This document shows positions 1 through 5,486 of a stretch of 32,372 nucleotides of DNA, one piece after another (the stretch's first letter is position 1; every line of letters begins with the position of its first letter). The notes below the pieces were generated by a model. The model made no database searches, had not been told where the DNA came from, and saw nothing but the letters and a program-made list of their open reading frames with translations. The position numbers and the translations under genes are program-made. The DNA comes from Chitinophagaceae bacterium (GTDB lineage Bacteria > Bacteroidota > Bacteroidia > Chitinophagales > Chitinophagaceae): the NCBI GenBank assembly GCA_004028765.1, contig SAIX01000010.1, positions 1 through 32,372 of the forward strand. The letters are read 5' to 3'.

Positions 1-270
1 GTATGTAAGCGTATCTATTGTATAGGATGGGCGCGGCAGGCGGAATTCCGCATCCGATGCTTTTAAGCGAAGATCCCCCTCCACCGCCAGGTGCGCCAGG
101 TGCAGGCGATGATATTCATTTAATAATACAGAAGAGGGCTTCAGTGGATTTTGAGGAGATACGATAAACCAGACCTGCTGGCAATCGGTATGGTTGGCCA
201 CATAGCTGGCCACGATCAAGTGACCCGTATGAATGGGGTTAAAAGAACCAAAATATAAACCGATTTTCAC
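1..270 (-). CDS. nadD: Nicotinate-nucleotide adenylyltransferase (partial, C-terminal part outside window)
   Basis: NadD transfers AMP from ATP to nicotinate mononucleotide to form deamido-NAD in the cytoplasm. The 90 visible codons start at a GTG (268-270) and stay open to the window edge. The protein begins KIGLYFGSFNPIHTGHL, the GSFNPxHxGH nucleotidyltransferase signature in which the histidines contact ATP phosphates, and continues with a VWFIVSPQNPLK stretch typical of NadD. The GTG is chosen because it puts the nucleotide-binding strand right at the N-terminus, as in the family. It lies 23 bases downstream of the FeoA-domain gene on the same strand, so the two are probably co-transcribed. 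A second NAD-synthesis gene, nadA, is 20 kb away. Confidence 0.9.
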   Translation of the reverse strand, partial: MKIGLYFGSFNPIHTGHLIVASYVANHTDCQQVWFIVSPQNPLKPSSVLLNEYHRLHLAHLAVEGDLRLKASDAEFRLPRPSYTIDTLTY

Positions 271-293
271 CTAATATTTTGATTATCATTTAT

Positions 294-533
294 TTATGAC
301 AAGTTCGTCGGCTCAACAAAAATACTGTCGGCCTCGCTCACCCGCAAACTGAGATGATATCCCGACACCGATACCGAGATCGGATCGCCCAGGGGTGCGA
401 TCTGTTCCACTTTTACCTGTTCACCCGGCACACAACCCATTTCCATCAGCTTTATAAAGATCTCATCTTTCTCAAAGGAATGGATCACCGCTGTTTGTCC
501 AACCCCTAACTCCGACAATCGTATCATGTCCAC
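294..533 (-). CDS. feoA: FeoA-domain protein, not followed by feoB
   Basis: A 79-residue protein made of one FeoA domain, an SH3-like beta barrel. It opens with RLSELGVGQTAVI, has the central LMEMGCVPGEQVKV motif (the usual L-x-x-MGxxPG), and ends with a strand ALRVS-like segment, here LSLRVSEADSIFVE. In Feo systems FeoA is a small cytoplasmic partner of the ferrous-iron permease FeoB. No feoB is adjacent: the next gene downstream is nadD, 23 bases on, and the upstream neighbour ybeY is divergent. It could be a Feo accessory encoded apart from feoB, or a FeoA-like module with another partner. Family assignment is firm; a role in iron transport is inference. Confidence 0.85.
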   Translation of the reverse strand: MDMIRLSELGVGQTAVIHSFEKDEIFIKLMEMGCVPGEQVKVEQIAPLGDPISVSVSGYHLSLRVSEADSIFVEPTNLS

Positions 534-544
534 AGATTAAAAAA

Positions 545-552
545 TAAAGGTA
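545..552 (-). promoter_or_regulatory. Putative -7 promoter element for the feoA-nadD pair
   Basis: Read on the minus strand the site is TACCTTTA, a 7/8 match to the Bacteroidota -7 consensus TAnnTTTG. It ends 11 bases before the FeoA start codon, so any leader would be very short. No clear -33 TTG was found. Assigned by motif and position only. Confidence 0.4.
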
Positions 553-600
553 AAGCCGTTGCATAGCATTTTGTTACGAATTTTGGAGTAATAGCATATT

Positions 601-1032
601 ATGAGCCTCGTCCAGTTTCGTTCCGCCGACCGCAAGTTTCACAGAAAAGAAAAAACCGCACTGAAGCGTTTTATAGAACGTCTTTTCCGCAAGGAGAAAA
701 CGGCTTTGGGATCCATTACTTATATCTTTTGTTCCGACGAATTTTTGCTGCAGATGAACCGTGATTTTTTGCAGCATGATTATTATACAGATATCATAAC
801 ATTTGGCCTGTCCGACAAAGGCAAGCCTGTAGAAGCGGAAGTATATATCAGTCTTGACAGGGTGAAAGAAAACGCAAAACAGCTGGGTGTTGCTTATCAG
901 AACGAGGCGCTCCGGGTTATTTTTCATGGGGCATTGCATCTTTGCGGGTATAAAGACAAAAAGAAAAGTGAAATCCTCCTGATGCGGCAAAAAGAGGAAG
1001 AGTATTTGCGTTTATTTGAGAAAAGCCGCTAA
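601..1032 (+). CDS. ybeY: Endoribonuclease / rRNA maturation factor YbeY
   Basis: YbeY is a metal-dependent single-strand endoribonuclease needed for 16S rRNA 3' maturation and ribosome quality control. The 143-residue length is normal. The family motif is visible as FHGALHLCGYKD (H109, H113), preceded by the EVYISLDRVKENA strand and helix that form the RNA cleft. The canonical third zinc histidine (HGxLHLxGYDH) is replaced here: Tyr117-Lys118-Asp119. I recall the same change in other Bacteroidota YbeY proteins, so I read it as lineage-typical, not as inactivation. The ATG at 601 fits the family N-terminus. The stop codon overlaps the next start by one base (TAATG), implying translational coupling with the CAP-domain gene. 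Confidence 0.92.
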   Translation: MSLVQFRSADRKFHRKEKTALKRFIERLFRKEKTALGSITYIFCSDEFLLQMNRDFLQHDYYTDIITFGLSDKGKPVEAEVYISLDRVKENAKQLGVAYQNEALRVIFHGALHLCGYKDKKKSEILLMRQKEEEYLRLFEKSR

Positions 1033-1694
1033 TGCCGCGTATTCCTTTCTTATTATTCCTGTTTCTCCCCCTCTTTTCACTGGCCCAGCTAACTGTAGTT
1101 GAGCTGGAGGTAAAAAAAATCCCCGAACCGGTTTCACGCGATTCGGCTGTAGATGCCTGGAATATAACCCAGCCGGGCTACCGTCAACTGCCACAGCGGT
1201 CTAAAGAGTTGCTGTATTGGACCAATCTCGCCCGGCACAATCCAAAATATTTCTGGGATAGCGTACTGGTTCCGCTTCTCCGTGCGTTCCCAAAGCTGAA
1301 TAAAACAGAAGCCAAAAGCCTGGAACTCGACCTCAAACGTGCCGGTCAGCTACCCATGTTTTCCCTCAATACTATATTAATCAGAACAGCACAGGCGCAT
1401 GCGACGGATATCGGATCAAAAAAAGCCACGCTTGGGCATAATTCAAGTACGGGTGTTGACTTTGGTACACGGATGCGGCTGGCGGGTATCCGCCGATGCG
1501 CAAATGAAAATATTGCCCTGAGCAGCCAGAATGTTTTGCTTTCTGTGGCCCTGCTTTACTTAGACATTAACCTCCCGGCCCTGAGTCACCGGAAAACCCT
1601 TCTCGATCCCAACTTGAGAGAAATAGGAGTTGGTTCTGCACTCTATGGTCAGGATCAATACTTTTTGGTACAGGATTTTGCCTGTGCTCAATAA
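1032..1694 (+). CDS. Secreted CAP-domain (SCP/PR-1-like) protein
   Basis: The 220-residue protein starts with a hydrophobic signal peptide (about residues 1-18, ending FSLAQ) and then one CAP domain. CAP hallmarks visible in order are LLYWTNLARHNP (first helix), a His in the AQAHATDIGS segment, GHNS, the RCANENIALS motif (CAP GENI box), HRKTLLDPNLREIGVG (usual HRxNIxNPxYxxIGVG), and a final YFLVQDFA strand (usual WVQxFG). Bacterial CAP proteins are extracytoplasmic; their activity is mostly unknown, with sterol or lipid binding known for some eukaryotic members. The start overlaps the ybeY stop by one base, so it is probably expressed from the ybeY transcript, though no functional link is evident. 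Confidence 0.85.
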   Translation: MPRIPFLLFLFLPLFSLAQLTVVELEVKKIPEPVSRDSAVDAWNITQPGYRQLPQRSKELLYWTNLARHNPKYFWDSVLVPLLRAFPKLNKTEAKSLELDLKRAGQLPMFSLNTILIRTAQAHATDIGSKKATLGHNSSTGVDFGTRMRLAGIRRCANENIALSSQNVLLSVALLYLDINLPALSHRKTLLDPNLREIGVGSALYGQDQYFLVQDFACAQ

Positions 1695-1697
1695 CAA

Positions 1698-1777
1698 TTG
1701 TTTCACGGGACACTGTTTCTTGTAGAAACATTCGAAGAAATCTTGTTCCACATGACACCGTTTCGGTGTGAAACATT
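1698..1777. repeat. Tandem pair of 35-base imperfect repeats with nested, parS-like inverted repeats
   Basis: Two copies, 1698-1732 and 1743-1777, match at about 26 of 35 positions with a 45-base period. Each begins TTGTTyCAC and ends GAAACATT, so each is itself an inverted repeat (outer arms TGTTyCAC and GAAACA). Copy 1 also holds TGTTTC-TTGTA-GAAACA; copy 2 holds ACACCG-TTT-CGGTGT. The left halves, TGTTTCACGGGACACT and TGTTCCACATGACACC, match the ParB site TGTTTCACGTGAAACA at 13 and 12 of 16 positions. Copy 2 ends two bases before the -7 element of the downstream gene, so it could equally be an operator, or a hairpin in the ybeY-CAP mRNA end. The repeat is seen; its role is unknown. Confidence 0.6.
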
Positions 1778-1778
1778 T

Positions 1779-1786
1779 TATTTTTG
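1779..1786 (+). promoter_or_regulatory. -7 promoter element TATTTTTG
   Basis: An exact match to the Bacteroidota -7 consensus TAnnTTTG, ending three bases before the ATG at 1790. Transcription would start at or just inside that ATG, predicting a leaderless mRNA. The -33 region falls inside the second nested repeat (1743-1777). Confidence 0.5.
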
Positions 1787-1789
1787 GTT

Positions 1790-2428
1790 ATGGCAAGAAA
1801 AAAATGGACGGCGATCGGGAAAGAAGAAGTGACCGACGCGGTAGTAAAGCTTCGCGAAAAAAGGAAATGGCAGGTAGCTTACCGGCGCTTTGTGCTGGAG
1901 AAACTTCCAAGTGGTGCTTACGCCCCTTATTTCGGGCTTGATTGTGAAACCCTTCGCTCCTGGTTTGAGTGCCAGTTTACGAGAGGGGCGGGCTGGGAGA
2001 ACTTTGGAAAAGCCTGGCAATTCGGGCATGTGCTTTCCACCCATTATTTCGACTTCTCCAGCGAGGATGATCTCCGGCTTTGCTGGAATTATACCAATAT
2101 GCGGGTGGAATTGCTTGACGCAGGCGCCGATGACGGCCTCCCGAAAGGGGATATCCTCTCTGCAAAGGGTTATTTTGTATCACTGTATGAGAGAACGGGT
2201 ATTAGGATCTGCAAAAAAATGCTTGAAAAAATAAACGCCCTCGAATCCAGGCCTGTTCCCGGTACCGAGAAGCTTATTGCATTTATTTCCCGCAACAAAG
2301 AAAAACTCGAATCTATCGGAGGGCTTACCAAAGAAGAGTTTACAGAACTGGCAAGGGGGGAGGCGCTCGAAAAGATTTTATTAGAACGGGAAATCCTCCG
2401 CAAATTCAGCGGGGGCGAAAAAGGCTGA
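1790..2428 (+). CDS. Degenerate HNH-endonuclease-like protein
   Basis: A 212-residue protein with no signal peptide or membrane segment. Residues about 50-107 resemble phage-type HNH nucleases: LDCETLRSWFECQFTRGAGW, then WENFGKAWQFGHV, then FDFSSEDDLRLCWNYTNMR. The family pattern is roughly W-x-N-x-G-x-WHIDHIxP followed by FDL...YTNLQPL. Here WHIDH has become WQFGH (W76-Q77-F78-G79-H80): one His and the Asp are lost while H80 and N103 remain, so nuclease activity is doubtful. The C-terminus (about 140-212) is charged and helical. A TTG six bases upstream is in frame but lies inside the -7 element, so ATG 1790 is preferred. The stop is 16 bases before mnmG. Distant homology by pattern only; function unknown. 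Confidence 0.6.
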   Translation: MARKKWTAIGKEEVTDAVVKLREKRKWQVAYRRFVLEKLPSGAYAPYFGLDCETLRSWFECQFTRGAGWENFGKAWQFGHVLSTHYFDFSSEDDLRLCWNYTNMRVELLDAGADDGLPKGDILSAKGYFVSLYERTGIRICKKMLEKINALESRPVPGTEKLIAFISRNKEKLESIGGLTKEEFTELARGEALEKILLEREILRKFSGGEKG

Positions 2429-2430
2429 AC

Positions 2431-2438
2431 TATCTTTG
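2431..2438 (+). promoter_or_regulatory. -7 promoter element TATCTTTG of mnmG
   Basis: An exact TAnnTTTG match lying six bases before the mnmG ATG at 2445. It decides the start: the in-frame TTG at 2436 lies within the element and cannot be in an mRNA made from it. A leaderless or nearly leaderless transcript is predicted. The -33 element is weak. Confidence 0.55.
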
Positions 2439-2444
2439 CGAACT

Positions 2445-4313
2445 ATGTTTCCTGAATACGATGTAATTGTTGTGGGTGCGGGTCATGCGGGTTGCGAAGC
2501 CGCTGCAGCCGCCGCGAATATGGGCAGCCGGGTTTTGCTGGTAACCATGAACATGCAAACCATTGCCCAGATGAGTTGCAATCCCGCAATGGGCGGTATT
2601 GCAAAGGGGCAGATCGTAAGGGAAATTGATGCGATGGGCGGTTATAGTGGAATTGTGAGCGACCTGAGTACAATACAATTCCGCATGTTGAACCGGAGCA
2701 AGGGGCCCGCGATGTGGAGCCCCCGCACGCAAAACGACCGGATGTTATTCGCCGCCACCTGGCGCGAGATGTTGGAGCGTACACCCAATGTTGATTTTTA
2801 CCAGGATATGGTGAAATCGATCATCATCAAAAACAACAAAGCCTGTGGGGTTGTAACGGGGCTTGGGCACGAGGTAAGGGCAAAATCCGTTGTGGTGACC
2901 AGTGGCACATTCCTGAATGGCATCATACACATCGGGGAAAAACAGTTTGGCGGCGGAAGGGTGGCAGAGAAAGCAGCAACTGGTATTACCGAGCAATTGG
3001 TGGAACTGGGTTTTGAAAGCGACCGGTTAAAAACAGGAACGCCGCCACGGGTGGATGGAAGAAGCCTGGACTATTCCAAAATGGAAGAACAGAAGGGCGA
3101 TGATACTATTACCGGGTTTTCGTACACAGATACAAAACGCATCAGGCCGGAAGAACAGCGGAGCTGTTACATCACCTATACCAACCAAACTGTACACGAT
3201 ATTTTAAAAACCGGTTTCGACAGGAGCCCGATGTACCAGGGAAGGATCGAGGGGGTTGGTCCGAGGTATTGCCCGAGTATTGAAGACAAGATCAACCGTT
3301 TTGCAGACAGGGAACGGCACCAGCTTTTTGTGGAGCCTGAAGGATGGAATACAGTTGAGATCTATGTAAATGGCTTCTCCACATCGCTGCCGGAAGAAGT
3401 TCAATACGAAGCGCTTCGTATTGTTCCGGGTTTTGAGAATGTCCGCATTTTCAGACCGGGGTATGCGATAGAGTATGACTATTTTCCACCGACACAGTTA
3501 CAATATTCCTTGGAGACCAAGCTGATTGAAAATCTTTTTTTTGCCGGGCAGATCAACGGAACCACGGGCTATGAAGAAGCGGCCTGCCAGGGATTAATGG
3601 CCGGAATCAATGCACACCAGAAATCCCGACAGCTTGAACCGTTCTTATTAAAAAGAAGCGAGGCATACATTGGCGTACTCATCGATGATCTTATCAGCAA
3701 AGGCACAGAAGAACCTTATAGGATGTTTACCAGTCGCGCAGAATTCAGGACCCTTCTCCGCCAGGACAATGCCGATCTGCGTTTAACCGAGATCAGCTAT
3801 CGCCTCGGGTTGGCTTCCCAGGAAAGAATGGATAAAGTGCTTCAGAAAAAAGCAGAGGTTGCCAAAGTGAAAAACATTCTTGCAGAAACAAATGCAGAGC
3901 CCACAGATGTGAACCCTTATTTTGACTCGGTTGGATCTGCTCCGCTTGCAGAAAAACAAAGGCTGGCCAAAATCCTGCTGAGACCCAATGTTGATCTTCC
4001 TTCACTGATGAATGCGGTTCCGGAACTGGCCGCATCTTTGTCGGGCATTTCGCAGGAATCGATTGAGCAATCAGAGATACAGGTGAAATACGAGCGTTAT
4101 ATCGAGAAAGAACAAGAGATCGTTGAAAGAATGAGCCAACTGGAAAATATGGCGATTCCTGCTTCATTCGATTATGACAAGGTAAACGCACTCTCAAACG
4201 AAGCCCTACAGAAATTCAAGCGCATTCGTCCAGCTACCCTCGGACAGGCTAGCCGTATCAGCGGGGTAAACCCAAGCGATGTTCAGATACTGATGGTATA
4301 TATGGGGAGATAA
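2445..4313 (+). CDS. mnmG: tRNA uridine-5-carboxymethylaminomethyl modification enzyme, FAD subunit
   Basis: MnmG (GidA), with MnmE, installs the carboxymethylaminomethyl group on U34 of certain tRNAs using FAD, NADH and a methylene-folate carbon. The 622-residue length is normal. The N-terminal Rossmann motif is VVGAGHAGCEAA; GTPPRVDG follows; both family signatures are present (GPRYCPSIEDK and the AGQINGTTGYEEAACQG block); the C-terminal helical domain ends SRISGVNPSDVQILMVYM, which binds MnmE and tRNA in known structures. ATG 2445 gives the standard MFPEYDVIVVG start. It follows the HNH-like gene by 16 bases but has its own -7 element. No mnmE or rsmG lies beside it in this window. Confidence 0.98.
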   Translation: MFPEYDVIVVGAGHAGCEAAAAAANMGSRVLLVTMNMQTIAQMSCNPAMGGIAKGQIVREIDAMGGYSGIVSDLSTIQFRMLNRSKGPAMWSPRTQNDRMLFAATWREMLERTPNVDFYQDMVKSIIIKNNKACGVVTGLGHEVRAKSVVVTSGTFLNGIIHIGEKQFGGGRVAEKAATGITEQLVELGFESDRLKTGTPPRVDGRSLDYSKMEEQKGDDTITGFSYTDTKRIRPEEQRSCYITYTNQTVHDILKTGFDRSPMYQGRIEGVGPRYCPSIEDKINRFADRERHQLFVEPEGWNTVEIYVNGFSTSLPEEVQYEALRIVPGFENVRIFRPGYAIEYDYFPPTQLQYSLETKLIENLFFAGQINGTTGYEEAACQGLMAGINAHQKSRQLEPFLLKRSEAYIGVLIDDLISKGTEEPYRMFTSRAEFRTLLRQDNADLRLTEISYRLGLASQERMDKVLQKKAEVAKVKNILAETNAEPTDVNPYFDSVGSAPLAEKQRLAKILLRPNVDLPSLMNAVPELAASLSGISQESIEQSEIQVKYERYIEKEQEIVERMSQLENMAIPASFDYDKVNALSNEALQKFKRIRPATLGQASRISGVNPSDVQILMVYMGR

Positions 4314-4328
4314 ACAGATAAAGACTAA

Positions 4329-4344
4329 ATTAGGACTCCCTAAT
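4329..4344. other. Small perfect hairpin in the mnmG-hydrolase gap
   Basis: ATTAGG and CCTAAT pair around an ACTC loop, 15 bases after the mnmG stop and 12 bases before the next ATG. There is no T-run, so it is not an intrinsic terminator. It may be a weak RNA hairpin or a small operator. Confidence 0.3.
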
Positions 4345-4356
4345 ACTACACTGTTT

Positions 4357-5385
4357 ATGAAAATTTTTTGCCTGTTTGCGGCAGCCCTTGTGCTGGCTTC
4401 CTGCAACCAATCTTCCGACAAATCGCTTTCTGTAAAAGACTACCATGCCATCACCGACAGTGGTGTACAATCCGGCGGCGTTAAAATGATAACCATTGAA
4501 ACACCGGTTGGAAAATTCAAAGTGTGGACAAAACGTTTTGGCAATAATCCCAAAATCAAAGTGCTTTTGCTGCACGGAGGCCCGGCAGGAACGCATGAAT
4601 ATTTCGAATCCTTTGAAAGTTTTTTTCCAAAAGAGGGTTTTGAGTTTTACGAATACGATCAATTAGGTTCTTATTACAGTGACCAGCCCAAGGACAGCAG
4701 CCTCTGGACCACCGGGCGCTTTGTTGAAGAAGTGGAACAGGTGCGGAAAGCGCTGGGCCTGAACAAAGACAATTTTTATTTGCTTGGACATAGCTGGGGC
4801 GGTATTCTTGCTACCGAGTACGCATTAAAATACCAGGATAATATCAAAGGGCTTATCATCAGCAATATGATGAGCAGTTGCCCGAAATACGGCCAGTATG
4901 CCGAGGAGGTTTTATCTAAGCAGTTTGATAAAGCAGTTCTAGACAGCGTAAAACTTCTCGAGTCAAAGGGTTTGTATACGCACCCGCGTTACATGGAATT
5001 GCTGATGCCGAATTTTTATCACAAACATTTGTGCCGCCTCGAAGATTGGCCAGAGCCGCTTAACCGGTCTTTTGCGCATATCAATTCAGTAATTTATACA
5101 ATGATGCAGGGCCCCTCAGAGTTTGGCGTATCCGGCAGGCTTGCCAAATGGGACCGCAGCATGGATCTTCCTAAAATAAAAATCCCCACCCTTACCATCG
5201 GCGGGAAGCACGATACCATGGACCCGGAACACATGAAATGGATGGCCACACAGGTACAACAGGGAAGAAGCCTGGTTTGTCCCAACGGAAGTCACTGTTC
5301 GATGTGGGACGACCAGGAACATTATTTCCCAGGGTTGATCCAGTTCATCAAAGATGTGGATGCCGGATCATTCAAAAAAGATTAA
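4357..5385 (+). CDS. Proline-iminopeptidase-like alpha/beta hydrolase, lipoprotein
   Basis: A 342-residue S33-type alpha/beta hydrolase. The first 16 residues are a lipoprotein signal with lipobox LASC (Cys16), so the enzyme should be membrane-anchored outside the cytoplasm, unlike classical cytoplasmic iminopeptidases. Family landmarks: HGGPAG at 73-78 (oxyanion hole), YEYDQLGSYYSDQP (usual DQRGxGxS), the nucleophile elbow GHSWGG with Ser146, acid Asp286 in GKHDTMDP, and His313 in GSHCSMWDD. The triad is complete. The likely role is removal of N-terminal proline from peptides, but this scaffold also covers other small amide and ester substrates, so the specificity is inferred. It stands 43 bases after mnmG. 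Confidence 0.85.
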   Translation: MKIFCLFAAALVLASCNQSSDKSLSVKDYHAITDSGVQSGGVKMITIETPVGKFKVWTKRFGNNPKIKVLLLHGGPAGTHEYFESFESFFPKEGFEFYEYDQLGSYYSDQPKDSSLWTTGRFVEEVEQVRKALGLNKDNFYLLGHSWGGILATEYALKYQDNIKGLIISNMMSSCPKYGQYAEEVLSKQFDKAVLDSVKLLESKGLYTHPRYMELLMPNFYHKHLCRLEDWPEPLNRSFAHINSVIYTMMQGPSEFGVSGRLAKWDRSMDLPKIKIPTLTIGGKHDTMDPEHMKWMATQVQQGRSLVCPNGSHCSMWDDQEHYFPGLIQFIKDVDAGSFKKD

Positions 5386-5451
5386 CTCACCGACCAGGAA
5401 GCCGCCTCACCGATAAAAGGATGAACGGTTTTTTCGGTAAGTCGTTTTCAG

Positions 5452-5459
5452 TAGTTTTA
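5452..5459 (+). promoter_or_regulatory. Putative -7 element TAGTTTTA before the amidohydrolase operon
   Basis: A 7/8 match to TAnnTTTG, 27 bases before the ATG at 5487. The same octamer occurs before the DUF5916 gene and the amidase gene in this window. The -33 element is not clear. Confidence 0.35.
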
Positions 5460-5486
5460 AAATTCTTCCTAAACAACTAATGTATT

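Noticed and set aside
574..990. A 138-codon minus-strand ORF opposite ybeY
   Set aside because: ybeY has clear family motifs in the same DNA; the opposite frame has none.
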